NCBI GenBank assembly: GCA_024114885.1
Contig: CP099433.1
Coordinates: 186,001 to 250,000 of the forward strand
Length of the DNA: 64,000 nucleotides
Origin: Septoria linicola
Taxonomy: Eukaryota; Ascomycota; Dothideomycetes; Mycosphaerellales; Mycosphaerellaceae
Direction: 5' to 3'
The translations under genes were made by a program, and so were the position numbers. Shown here in pieces: positions 25,844 to 36,810 of this stretch (the stretch's first letter is position 1; each line of letters begins with the position of its first letter). The notes beneath the pieces are model-generated. The model ran no database searches. It worked only from the letters and a program-made list of their open reading frames with translations, and was not told the DNA's origin.

Positions 25844-26122
25844 TAATAGATAATAACTACTCTAATACTAACCCTCTAGGTAGGTATAAGAGCGGTCGCT
25901 ATAGAATAAGACCTGTTCGGAGAGTAATAGTCTTGTAATACGTTGATTAACTAGTAGTAACGAGCTCAAACTAGTAGTCCTAAGACTAAGAGCCTATACT
26001 AGGACTATAGGACATTAAATTAATCAAGTAGAGTAAATATTGCTATCTTAGAAACGAGCTACTACCTTGCTTTTATACTAAAACTGCTAAGCATAGTATG
26101 TAGGTAGGCCTTTACCTTACTA
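25844..26122 (-). repeat. Gyp-2 5' LTR (inner copy)
   Basis: Direct repeat of 12,919-13,197, same length. Just inside it (- strand from about 25,842) reads TAGAGCCGAAGG, which would be TGGAGCCGAAGG before RIP. That start fits a tRNA primer-binding site, but I cannot name the tRNA. Confidence 0.88.
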
Positions 26123-26126
26123 ATAT

Positions 26127-27515
26127 CTAGGAGAAGAAGAAGATAGCTAAGAGCTACGTACTTAGGAACTAGAGGACAATATTAACGCTCTAATATATAA
26201 AATAGATAAAAGCTATCTTAGCCTCTTTTAGTTCTCTATAGCTAAAGTCGACCTAAGAGTTACTTCTAATATTTATTAGAAGGCTTAGGAGCTCTTAGAT
26301 AGCGATAGTAATAAGGATTCCTAGACCGATTATAGCTTCCTCTTTTATTCTCCTTCTACTAGAGACCTATTTTAGATTCTAGACTTCTTACTTAGAGCTA
26401 TATAGTAGGAATTCATACTATATCGATAGTATAGTATAGCTATTAGTTAGTATAGTTAGTCTTATAGTATATAGTATTCGCTATCTTAATATCTTCTCTA
26501 CTAGTATCCTTTACTATAGCTATATTAGCTAGTTACTATCCTATATACGACTATCGAATACGTAGCCTACCTATCTACTACCTTTTATATCTTCGACGAT
26601 AAGGCTAGTTCTAACGTCCTTAATAGCTTCTAGTATATCGCTTTAAATAAGAATATATTACTTAAGGAAAAGAGCCTTAATTAGGCTTAATTTATAATCT
26701 CTCTAGACGATACTAGTAAGAGAAGACGACTTTTACTAACCTCTAATACGATTAGCGATAGGTTCTTTAACTATAAAGAAACAAAGTTACTAGCGATACG
26801 TATTATCTCTAATAAGTAAAGCTATAGTATAGGCTTCGTCGAGACTATAGCTCTAGTAATTACTAATAATATAAAAGCTAATCTTAAGCTTAGTTAGAAA
26901 ACTCTTTATATTAATACGAGCTTACTAGTTATTTTATACCTCTATATCTCTTAGTAGTATACTCGTATAGACGAAGAGTATTATATAATTCTAATAGTAC
27001 TTCTAGCCTACTCTAAGGATTACGCGTTAGATAAGCTACCTAATAGTAATTATATTAACGTTTCTATAGTCTATAGTATATATCTCTATTACGATCGAAT
27101 ACTCTTTATAGCTTTAGATACTATCTACTCTATACGAGTATTAAAACCTTTCGCTACTAAGGTACTACTAAGTAGCCTAGGTCCGATTCCTAATACGTTA
27201 GTAGGCCGAGTTCTATAAATAGATTAGGTAGTAAGTATAGAATTAAAGAAGATCTTTAGTATAAGTAAGAAGGAGTTTAAGATCTATATAGCTAAATAGT
27301 AGGCTATAGCTAAAGCTTAATTTACTACTATCTCTACTAAGGTTATAGCTATTAAGAAGTACGTATTTAGTAAAGCTAGCTTTATAAGTATAGGAGGTAA
27401 CTTAGAAGTATTAGTATTAAAGAAGAGAGAAGCTATTCCTAAAGAGACTCTTATAGATATAGTAGAAGAGTAGCGTCTAGCGAATAATAACTAGATCTAA
27501 GAGAATGTTTTTAGT
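26127..27515 (+). pseudogene. Gyp-2 outer copy ORF3, 3' part
   Basis: Continuation of the frame broken at 12,918, homologous to about 15,005-13,344 of the inner copy. About 245 bp present in the inner copy are missing near 26,155. Heavy TAG content. Confidence 0.6.
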
Positions 27516-27538
27516 AGTTATCGTTAAATAAGATACCT
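27516..27538. repeat. 23-bp palindrome after ORF3 in the outer Gyp-2 copy
   Basis: Orthologous position to 13,321-13,343, degraded on the right arm (AGATACCT). Confidence 0.6.
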
Positions 27539-27661
27539 ATTTAATAAGCCTCTAATCGAAAGTTTAATAGATTTTAATAGGAAAACTAGCTAGTCTTAAG
27601 CGATTCTAAGTAGATTCTATAGGTAGTTAGATATCTAGTTAGATACTAAGAAAGAGATAAT

Positions 27662-27940
27662 TAGTAAGGTAAAGGCCTACCTATATACTATACTTAGTAG
27701 TTTTAGTATAAAACTAAGATAGTAGTTCGTTTCTAGAATAGCTATATTTACTCTACTTAATTAATTTAATATTCTACGCTTCTAATATAAGCTCTTAAGC
27801 CTAGAGCTACTAGTTTAAGCTCGTTACTACTATCTAACCTATATATTATAAGACTATTACTATCCGAATAGGTCTTGTTCTATAATAGCTACTCTTATAC
27901 CTACCTAGAAGGTTAGTATTAGAGTAGTTATTATCTATTA
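27662..27940 (+). repeat. Gyp-2 3' LTR (outer copy)
   Basis: Reverse complement of the inner LTRs, same 279-bp length, preceded by a purine-rich tract (AAGAAAGAGATAA, about 27,648-27,660). It closes the outer copy on its right. Confidence 0.85.
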
Positions 27941-29100
27941 CTATCCTTTTTACCTACGCTCTAAATATTATAAATTATAATAGAAGTACTCTCTACTACT
28001 TCGTTACTTACTAGTACTATTAGTATATATTATAGCTATAAGAAACGATACTATATCGTAACTACTTACTACTTATTACTCTTTATAATAGGATTATTAC
28101 TATAATTAGCTACGTATATAATATTTACTTAATAGCGCGTAACGATATTTATATACTCTAAGTAATATATATATATATATATAAATTATATCCTTATAGC
28201 CTAGAACGTATCTTTATTAAGACTAGCGTAGGATTTACGAACGCCTCTAGTTAATATTAAGTCTATACGTATAGACTATCTCGTTTTACTAGTTCGTAAT
28301 ACTACTTACTCTACTTTAGCTAAGTATACTATAGTATCTATACTTCTATAGCTACGTAGCTAGTATAGAGAGGCTATATAACTAGTCTATAATAGAAACT
28401 AGCTACTATAGCCTAGTCCTTATACTCTATTACCTTATTAGAATTCTCTCGAGATAATCCTTATATAAAAGAGGTATATAGTAATATATAGAGCGCTCTC
28501 CTAATAAGAGTATTAGAATATCGTAAGAATAATTCTTACTTCCTTTTAGATATATCCGCCTACTATAATTATACTATACGCTAAGCCTACGAGCCTAAGG
28601 CGAGTCTAATATTCGACCTTACCTAGCTCTTATACCTTATAGGTATAGATATACTCGTAAAGTAGCTTAGAGCTAGTATTACTACTCTCGAGGATATTCT
28701 AGCTATATTTATCGCGTAATATATATAATCTTTCTAGTACGAGGCTAACGAGCGTAATTATATAGTAGATATAGTTATTATCTAAAGAACTTAGTAGCTA
28801 CGAGAGCTATTAGACTCGCGATTTTAGTAGGATTACTAGCTTATTACGCTAATATAGATCTTTCTTAATATTAAACTCTTACTAGAGTTAGAATTATAGG
28901 CTATATAGTATGATATTAACGAGACGAGTAACTCGCTTAATTAGAAATTACTATACTTATACTATAAGCGACTACTAGTAGATATAGAAGCTAAGTTAGG
29001 CGCGAAGTAGCGTATTATTAAGAGTATTCTCGAAGGCTACTTAAAAGAGGAAGAGCTAGGCTACGTTATACTCTAGTAATATCTCGTTAGTAATAGTTTA
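27941..29100 (+). pseudogene. Unassigned decayed frame, split by a solo LTR
   Basis: AT-rich RIP sequence. On the + strand an open frame, apart from TAG and a few TAA, can be followed from about 28,000 across the solo LTR at 28,464-28,634 to about 29,100, with charged helical-looking residues near the end. No family is recognised and the strand is only likely. A short (TA)n run lies near 28,168-28,183. Confidence 0.3.
28464..28634 (-). repeat. Solo Gyp-1 LTR with target-site duplication
   Basis: 171 bp, TATAAAAGAGG ... AGCTCTTATA, flanked by CCTTA at 28,459-28,463 and 28,635-28,639. A textbook 5-bp duplication with no internal element sequence left. Confidence 0.92.
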
Positions 29101-31720
29101 TCTATTAGTTACTAATATCTACTTTATTCTCTTTACCTCTTCTCTTTCTATCTATTCTTTTACTTTTCTTAGTTCTTTATTATCTCTTTACTACTATTTT
29201 ACCTCGCTATTAATACTAAAAGAGTCGTTTACTAGAAGGTAATATATAAGACTATTATCGCTTACTAATACTTACTCTCGATATCTATCTTTAATAAATT
29301 ATCTATAATATAAGATTCGACTAAGAAGACTCTATTACTAATCGTTTACGATCTAAATTTATTTTAACTCTAACTAAGCTAATAAAGCTTAGTTCTATAA
29401 TACTAGTAAAAGTAGACTAGTCTAGAATAGGTATAGAAGGATAAATATCTAGATGTTTTAGCTCGTTTCTTAATTATCTATAAGATAAAAATAGTATAGA
29501 AGGTATAATAAAAGTTAGAGTAATTATAATATATATAGGTTAACTAAATAGAAGCTATTATAATACTATAATCTAGATTTAGGAGAGTCTATATAATAGT
29601 CTACGCTTCGACTATATAATATATTATATATAGAAGAGAAATAGAGAAGTTTATATAAATATTAGTATATATAGATCTATTTAGAAGAGATATAGTAGAA
29701 GTAGTTAAAAAAGCGTTTTTACTTATATTAGATTTAACTATCTCTAGAGAAGTATAATATAAAGAGGCGTATATATATAGAAATAGCTAAGCTATAAATA
29801 CTCTAAGTATAAGTAGAGCGAGGCGATTACGATACTAATAAATAATATAAGAATATTAGATAATAGTTACTATATAGCGAAGAGCGACTATTTAGTATAT
29901 TCTTCTAGTATTCCTATATAAGAAGTCTTACTTATAGAGTCGTACTCTCGGCCTATATTACTTCTAACTAATAGAGTATATTAGTAAATCTTAAGTTACT
30001 ATTAGGTATTTAGATAAAAAATATTAGAGTATTCGTAGCTACTTAACTTAATAATAAATTACGTCTAGCTAACTTCTTCTACTCTATATAGTCTTATCTC
30101 TATACTACGCTAACGCTCTACTAGTTCTAGTTCTATAGCGTCTTTAAGTTACGTTTCGACTTAGAGGTTCTATAGTAGATAGCGTCGATTATAAGATATC
30201 TAAAGTAATATAGGAAACTAGTATAGTAGAGGAAACTAGTATAGTAGATAACTTTAGAGTATAAAAGAGTAGTAATACTAGATATTATTTTACTATACTA
30301 AAGAAGAGTAGACGCTATTATAGAAGAGACTTAAAGATACTTAGTTTTCTAGGTTTCGTTCTTAGCCTCGTTCTTACTATCTACTAGAGTAGGATAGAAG
30401 GTACTAATAGGTTAGATAGATAATAGATAGTAGAGGTTTTAGACTAAAGTAGACTAGAAGGTAAAAAGTAAGAAGAGAATAGAAGAGAGGCTTATACTAG
30501 CGTTAAGGTAGTATTATTAACTACGCTAGAGCGAATAGAGGTCTAGCTATAGATCGGTACTAATCTAGCTAGTCTATACGCTAGTAGAGGCGTAGTAGCG
30601 TAAGTTTCGTTAACGAATAGAGAGTCTATCTTTAGTAGTCGATACGTATAGAGCGAGCGTAGAACGTAGGCTAATAAAGTAGTAGAGTAGCTATTCGTAC
30701 CTACTTAAGTAGCCTCGAGCTTATAGTTACGTAAAAGTTTATAAGTAGCTATAGAAGTAGATAGAGAACTTAGTAGTAATAGGAGCTATATTATAGTCTT
30801 CTTTTTCTTATAGAATATATTCTTTTAAATTAATATAGCTATAATATCTTACTTCTATTCTATAAGCGTAATCTTAGATAGACGCTCGAGTAGAACGTAG
30901 TCTATAGCTAAAGTAACGTAGCGATTTATAAGAAAGTCGTTCTTAATATTATAAATACTAAAACTAGGATCCTTAGCTACTTCGAGGAGTACTAGAGAAA
31001 TATATATATCGAATACTTCTAAAGAGCTAGACTTATACTAAAGCTACTCTTTTATAAGTATTAGTAGTTAGTTAATACTTAGAACTATCTAGATCTACTA
31101 TATAATTTTCTTAAGAAAGACTTTAGTAGCTACTATACTAAGATATATAAATAGTATATCGAAGTTTTTAAGAAGCTAGAGAGTAGTCTAGATATTAGAA
31201 AGACTATAGTAGTTAAACTACTATAGAGATACTTATTAGTTAGCGCTATAGATAGAGTTAGAAGAGAGTAGGTAGCGAGACTTATCTAAGAAGTCTACTA
31301 TAAAGGATATAAGTCTTTATATAGCTTTTCTACTAAGCTCGCCTATATTTTATAAGTAGCTTTTTTTTAGTTAAGCGCTCGATAATAGTAATATACTTAG
31401 CGTATTTATTAGAGTCGTTACTAAGAGTAACGTAACTATACTACTTATAGATTATATCGTATAGAGAGTATTTAGTATTAGATTTAGCGTCTAGATCGTC
31501 GACGAAGTTACTATCGTACTTCTATAAAGCGTTAGTAGTTATAAACTATAAATATAATAGCTCTTAGCTAGCTTACCGATTCTAATTTAATAAGGCGCTC
31601 GGATCTATATAGTATCTTCTTCGAATAGGCGAATATCGCTATACGTCTTAGCTATAGGACTAGGATATAGAAGGGTATAGATTATTAGAGAGAAGACGAA
31701 GAGTAGTAAATCTATTAGAT
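29101..31720. other. RIP-mutated AT-rich DNA without recognisable genes
   Basis: CpA/TpG-depleted throughout. A frame that stays largely open apart from TAG runs on the - strand from about 31,310 to 30,330, but no motif is recognisable. A 19-bp unit, GGAAACTAGTATAGTAGA, occurs twice in tandem at about 30,210-30,248. No LTR or known transposon domain was found. Composition changes to normal at about 31,730-31,800. Confidence 0.5.
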
Positions 31721-31729
31721 AAGACTCGT

Positions 31730-33831
31730 GAGAGTAGGAGTAGAAACGCTAGTTCGCTTACCTCGAGCTCGATATTATTTCCTAGCTCAGCGATATATAT
31801 TTACCAAGGTCCGTTATATAGGTGTCCATCCCTTCAACCTCATGGGTCTATACGGAACAATACCTTTTCCGACAAACATCCACAGCTTCTCAGATCGGCG
31901 CGATGGTCTAGTGTTGTTTTCTGGAGCCATGCCTCTGATTCTCTATATACATGATTCATGGCAACGGGTGCGATAGCCTCCTCCCCTCGAGCTGTACCGC
32001 GTGGGCCCGAGCTTTGAACACTCGTACAGACAGTGTCCTTGATCAGGCATCCAATGAATGGCCTTGTGAGACCCATCCTCTGGTAGAGAGTCCGCTTCGC
32101 ACGACGTGCTGATGATGTCGACACATGGGTCTAGCTGATCTCAGCCTCATAGTACATCATTCTCCTAAAGTGATGCTCTACCTGCCTTGACCAAACGAAT
32201 CATCTGCAAGACAGTGCCTACCAGATGCCGCTTCAACTGCGTTCCTGAACCACTGTGTTGTATGAAGCCACTGGCTTAAGTACGGCCGATCTGTGCACCG
32301 AACATGCATAATGGTAGAGAGTGTCTCGCCTTACAACTCGTAGTCCTGCATGACTCTCTCATATCGACAGGCCCATCCAGTGCCTTCATCTCACCGGCTT
32401 CTGACGAGCAATCTAGGTCGTGTCAGACAAGAGTATCCATACAGTAACCAGATGACGGTTTCGCTGCTAAGCAGGTCTCGCGTGCAGACAGAAGCTTTGT
32501 CGGTAAGCTGCCCCGACAATATCGGCGATCTCCATCCAGGGCAGCCATCGCAGCCATCCGTATGGCGGCCGCGGCACGACAGAACCCTGCACGAAGCTGG
32601 GCACAACATCTCAAGCAGCCAGACTCCAGTACGCGTTCTGGATATAATAGCGTCCTCGAAGTCCGGAGGTGATTGTCTGCGTACGTAAGGCGATGCTATA
32701 GCGCTGTTGTGCCCTTGGCTGCTCGATATCGCCTCGCCCGGACTGCTGGATCTTGGAGCAGCTTCGCATGTCCGGGTTCTTGCCTACTGCGCTCAAGATC
32801 TGCCATAGACTCGTGCTGAGAGAGCCCGTGTCCGGGCATGAGATATCTGGTAAGAGACAGGAGATGGCATTGTTCGCAGACTTCGCATTCATGTAAATCA
32901 AGTAGACAGCCATCGCTCTGTTTACCGGACCACACCATTAGAAAGCTGCAAGAAAATCTCCGTCTCAAGCATAGCAGGAGAGGCGGAGAGATCGACACGA
33001 GTTGGTAGAAACCTTTGAGTATGCGCTTGGGCGTCTGAAGCAGTATTGTCATTCTCGTCAGAAGGGCAAAGCTGAACATTGAGGATCTTCTTCTGGCATT
33101 GGCACCGGAATGGTTGTGATAGGTGCTGTTACTAGTCTGTCCTCGTTAGCCAAGAATCTAGCTATCGTAGCTTTTGATAGCATCTAGAGCACATAGTATA
33201 GTGTTGACTGGACTATAGCAACGGGTGTGGAGGTCTGCTATGAGCAGGAATTTCGTGATGCCCGCAAGCAATAGAAGGTCCAAGCCGCTATTTGCCCTGC
33301 TGATGGCGGATTGGGAAAGGTCAGAGCGCAGCTATGTTCGTGCGCGTCCCAATCGTCTCGCGTAGCCTCGCATTGCGCGCACTGTGAGACGTTAAAGTGC
33401 TTCTGCAAAGGGCGGCTTACATGAACGCTAATGGATGTCACGAGCTCGAAGAAAGGACGTAGGAATGAAGGAGTGCTGGAGCCATGACGACTCTGCATGC
33501 CGTTTCGGCTCGGATGACAGTACTCGTAGTATTTACACACCAGAGTTCAGCAAAGGAAGTACGCGGTGTAAAGAAATTGCTTGGGTCGAGAGTGAAAGGA
33601 CTTTGGTCATTGTGAGGAGGCGGGCGTTGCCGGACATGCGAGCTTAGTAGTCCAGGCCTTCATGGATATCTGAGCTCACATGTCCGATTTTCGTGGACAT
33701 CTCAACTTCGATCTGCGGACAGGTAGGCGCGGCCTCTTGCCTACCACTCACTGGCAACAACAAGCACAAGTCGCCGTCGTGACTGCTACACTCGACTTTC
33801 CTACATGATTCCATAGCTAGCTCACCAGGAC
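31730..33831. other. Left flank of the unmutated island; no confident gene
   Basis: Normal base composition with ordinary CpA/TpG from about 31,800. Open frames of 60-127 codons occur on both strands (for example 32,696-33,079 on -, 32,350-32,688 on +), but they overlap each other, carry no recognised motif and show no convincing splice-site chain. It probably holds the promoter and 5' UTR of the protease gene in its last few hundred bases. A spliced short gene cannot be excluded. Confidence 0.5.
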
Positions 33832-36810
33832 ATGGACGATCAAGAGCAGACACTTATTGACCAGGTCCAACACTACGGCTCTGACGCGCGAGTTGCCGCT
33901 TACGTGCAGCTCTGCCGACTCCACAAATCGCGGGCCTCGTGGGATCAGGCTGCTGAAGACAGATGGACGGCACTTGACGCGAAGTTGACACATGAGGTGC
34001 TGGACGACTTGGACCGCGACATTGTGCAGGTCATCTGCCGTGGACGAGCACCGAGACCGGGCAACAGCAAGAGAGGCGCCACGAAGCAGGCGACGAGTAG
34101 AACAGCGCGCAGCAAAGCAGCACCCGATGTCGCGACACGGCTGGCAACGCTGACGAATGTCGAAGCATGGCGCCTACGACCACATCACATCTTGCGCGAC
34201 TTCAGTCAAAGCGTGTTTGAGAGTCACGCGTTGCGGCGCCTGCAGGCAATTTCAGAGTCCTTGCAGGATGGCCAGGGCGAGGTGGTGCCGTGGGTGGCCG
34301 TTGTACAAGCCGTCCACTATGCGGCCACGGCGCGCAAGGACGGCCTCATCAGCGGCCGCGGGCTGCACAAGTTGAAAGACTTCCAGCTTCACGATTTCCA
34401 TGTGGCGCACGAGCAGCTTCTAACCAGTCACCAGTATTCTCAGCGAGAGGCGGGCGCAGCATCAACGCAGACGGCGAACACAACGCGGAAGCGGAAGACG
34501 ATCGATTCTGATAACGACGAGCCGCGCTCGCATGGGCAGACTCCCAAGAAGACGAGCAAGCAGCCGGTTAGAGAAGAGTCGGCGAATAACCACGATCAAG
34601 TGTTGAGCCTACAGCGTGACCATCGAGGGGAGGTGATCGACTCTGACAGCGACGAATCAGACGCGCATAAGCAGAGTCCCAAATGGGCAAGCAAGCGGCC
34701 AGTCAGACAGGACACGAACGACGACGACGACAACGAGCTGCTGGGTATACACAGCCATCGCTGGGAGCGACCGTCGGGTGATCATGACCAGAAACAACAG
34801 GACCACGACAGGACTCAATCACCCGAGCATGTGGGGCAGGACACGATACTGCCCAACACCTATGATTCTGATGTGTCTGAAATGTGTGGCGATGATGATT
34901 CGGGTGGCGATGGCAATGATGGTTCGGATGGCGATAGCGATGATGGCAGCGTGCCTGGTAAGTCGTCCATGAGGGACAAAGAGTGGAAGATCGATGAATC
35001 TTTCGTTTACTACGATAAGTCCAAGAAGACGACTGCGTCATCGAAGAGAGTAGGCAATGCGCCCTCCACTCCTCCAGCCAAGGGGCGCGACCCTGACAGC
35101 TCTCGATTTGATTCTGACAGCTCTCGAGAGTCCATCGAAAAGGGCAGACGCTGGACGCCGATGCGGTCCTCAAGGCAAGCGTCAGTGGTGGAGTGGGCTG
35201 GCGGCGAGGACTCACATATCGTTACCCCCGTCGGAAAGCGCGCTAGTGGCTCGCTAAATTTACTGCCGGATTCTGGAAGAGCAGGCACGAGCTTGTTCCA
35301 ACCAGATAAGTCAGGCAACAGCCCGATTGCCACTGTCGAAACGCCTCGATACTCGGATCCGTTCCGCAATAGCGCACAGCAAGAAGACTTTCCAGCAAGC
35401 TCCACCTCGAAGCATCTCAAACTCAACATGGATGTCGGACCTGTAAGACTCCCAAGGACCACCTCGGGCGCTCACGCCCGGCTCTCGCTGACCAGTCCAC
35501 GGCTGCACCAGAGTACGTCGGAGAACGTCAAGAAAGAAGCTAATCCCACTGGAAATGATAACTTCACTGGAAATGAGGTGGACGAGAAGTCCCATGATAA
35601 AGCCAACGACCACGCGTCCATGCATGCTGAGAGCAAGTCTTCGACCTCCACTACAGCCCGCCATTTGCTCGAGAATCCGGATCAGCGTCATCCTCGGGTG
35701 GAGAACAACGACTCAGTCTCCAAACTCCTTCGTGTGCCGACCTCGTCAATCCAGGTAGTTCCGACGGCAGACGCTGAAGGTATTCTGAAGACTCTCCAGC
35801 CAGGCAAGTGGTTGTCCGCATCAGCAGTATCCGCTTCAATTCGAGCATTCAATCCAGATCCGCAGATCCACAGAGTGTACGACAGTCCATACTTGGGAGA
35901 CAACGAGGAGCACAATATCGCGAGAGGTCAACGCGCCCGGTTTCGCCCCGAAACCCAGCTTTACATTCCATTCAATGTCAACGACAACCACTGGATTCTA
36001 GCCATACTGGATCGGACTGATGTGGAGCTGGAAATTTATGATCCGGTTTCCTCGGCCGACGTTGCGTACGATCGAAGGACTGTGCTGAAGTCGCTGGAGC
36101 AGTACACCACCCAACTGGACCTTGCTCGGCCTATATGGTTCACGAAGCCGCCGCCTGCACTCGCACAGGATAATTGGCATGACTGCGGCATATATGTAGC
36201 TGTACGAGCTATCTTTCGGATGCATGGCCCATTCTGTCCAACGAGTATTGTGCCTGAAGTATGGCGACGAGCTTTCGCGCTCTGTCATACGTCTGCCGAC
36301 CAGCATCGACAGATGGACCTTTTCTCTCCCGTTGCAATGATTGAGCGCCTTTCTACAAGACTTAAATTGCAGCAAAGTAGTACTATGTCTACTCGCGCAG
36401 AGGTCCAGAATCAATCCAGGATCAGATCCTCTCTCCTGCGACTGCGCGACGAAAGTATCGCAGTGTCGGGCTTCATGCGAAGTCCTCAGGGACCGAATTG
36501 TACGACAACCATTGCAGAGCTCGAAGCAGCGTTGGCATGGCACGAGCAATTTCGAGCTTCTTGTCCTGTCAAGTTAAATGCCACATATCGCCAGGAGCAT
36601 CTTGCAAAGATAGATGAGGAGATCACTATGCTGCGTGATCGGCTCAAATGGGTTTCGTGTGGAGCTATTATAGCTAACGATGCGGAATTGTACAACAAGG
36701 CTGCGCAGGACATCGAGTGTCAAGTAGAGCAGATGCTGGCCGACATAGAGAGGACAGCAAACGAACAACTGGCCGAGGCAAGAGACCTGAGGAGTGCGAT
36801 GAAGATATGA
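33832..36810 (+). CDS. Ulp1/SENP-like SUMO protease (peptidase family C48), 992 aa
   Basis: Probable cysteine protease acting on SUMO or a similar modifier in the nucleus. The catalytic domain lies at about residues 640-830: His720 (NHW), Asp737 (IYDP), Gln779 and Cys785 (HDCG). The His-Asp spacing of 17 and the Gln-Cys spacing of 6 equal those of yeast Ulp1. The long N-terminal part is mostly disordered: a Lys/Arg cluster (RKRK, 219-222) that could be a nuclear signal, a duplicated unit starting IDSDNDE (224) and VIDSDSDE (268), and an acidic Asp/Gly/Ser run (344-373). Residues about 880-992 look helical and may form coiled coils. The start is supported by an in-frame TAG at 33,814 and G at -3 and +4. 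Single exon, ends TGA at 36,808. The only intact gene in the window. The exact modifier cleaved is inferred, not shown. Confidence 0.9.
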   Translation: MDDQEQTLIDQVQHYGSDARVAAYVQLCRLHKSRASWDQAAEDRWTALDAKLTHEVLDDLDRDIVQVICRGRAPRPGNSKRGATKQATSRTARSKAAPDVATRLATLTNVEAWRLRPHHILRDFSQSVFESHALRRLQAISESLQDGQGEVVPWVAVVQAVHYAATARKDGLISGRGLHKLKDFQLHDFHVAHEQLLTSHQYSQREAGAASTQTANTTRKRKTIDSDNDEPRSHGQTPKKTSKQPVREESANNHDQVLSLQRDHRGEVIDSDSDESDAHKQSPKWASKRPVRQDTNDDDDNELLGIHSHRWERPSGDHDQKQQDHDRTQSPEHVGQDTILPNTYDSDVSEMCGDDDSGGDGNDGSDGDSDDGSVPGKSSMRDKEWKIDESFVYYDKSKKTTASSKRVGNAPSTPPAKGRDPDSSRFDSDSSRESIEKGRRWTPMRSSRQASVVEWAGGEDSHIVTPVGKRASGSLNLLPDSGRAGTSLFQPDKSGNSPIATVETPRYSDPFRNSAQQEDFPASSTSKHLKLNMDVGPVRLPRTTSGAHARLSLTSPRLHQSTSENVKKEANPTGNDNFTGNEVDEKSHDKANDHASMHAESKSSTSTTARHLLENPDQRHPRVENNDSVSKLLRVPTSSIQVVPTADAEGILKTLQPGKWLSASAVSASIRAFNPDPQIHRVYDSPYLGDNEEHNIARGQRARFRPETQLYIPFNVNDNHWILAILDRTDVELEIYDPVSSADVAYDRRTVLKSLEQYTTQLDLARPIWFTKPPPALAQDNWHDCGIYVAVRAIFRMHGPFCPTSIVPEVWRRAFALCHTSADQHRQMDLFSPVAMIERLSTRLKLQQSSTMSTRAEVQNQSRIRSSLLRLRDESIAVSGFMRSPQGPNCTTTIAELEAALAWHEQFRASCPVKLNATYRQEHLAKIDEEITMLRDRLKWVSCGAIIANDAELYNKAAQDIECQVEQMLADIERTANEQLAEARDLRSAMKI

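Larger units (their letters stand above)
12919..26122 (-). mobile_element. Gyp-2 inner copy: complete 13.2 kb Ty3/gypsy retrotransposon
   Basis: Two LTRs of 278-279 bp (12,919-13,197 and 25,844-26,122) enclose, on the - strand, gag-protease (ORF1), RT-RNaseH-integrase (ORF2), a repeat-bearing spacer and a large ORF3. AATAT stands on both sides (12,914-12,918 and 26,122-26,126), a target-site duplication of 4-5 bp; the one-base ambiguity is at the LTR edge. The uninterrupted target is visible near 15,010 inside this same element, because it inserted into ORF3 of another Gyp-2 copy. A polypurine tract lies inside the 3' LTR (13,197-13,211 read on - as AAGGAAGGGAGG). At 13.2 kb it is much longer than the usual 5-8 kb fungal gypsy element, mainly because of ORF3. 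Confidence 0.88.
8601..27940 (+). mobile_element. Gyp-2 outer copy: 5'-truncated Ty3/gypsy element split by nested insertions
   Basis: Reverse-complement match to the inner Gyp-2 copy. 8,601-12,918 matches about 19,225-15,010, and 26,123-27,940 continues from that point to the LTR. It holds the integrase end of pol, the spacer with one 104-bp repeat unit, ORF3 and the 3' LTR. gag, protease and RT are missing. It is broken by a solo Gyp-1 LTR at 10,471 and by the inner copy at 12,919. A segment of about 245 bp near 26,155 is missing relative to the inner copy. It is more heavily mutated than the inner copy, so it is the older one. Confidence 0.85.

Noticed and set aside
30330..31310. Protein-kinase-like or Starship-captain-like gene on the - strand
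   Set aside because: The frame is fairly open but no catalytic motif of either family can be pointed to.
32696..33079. 127-codon - strand frame, and the overlapping 32,611-32,913 frame
   Set aside because: They overlap in different frames, neither has a domain, and no upstream or downstream exons are evident.
34703..35215. 170-codon open frame on the - strand inside the protease gene
   Set aside because: Antisense shadow of the repetitive acidic/Ser-rich coding part; low-complexity His/Arg-rich translation.
35998..36549. 183-codon open frame on the - strand over the catalytic domain
   Set aside because: Fully overlaps the conserved protease domain on the other strand and shows no motif.
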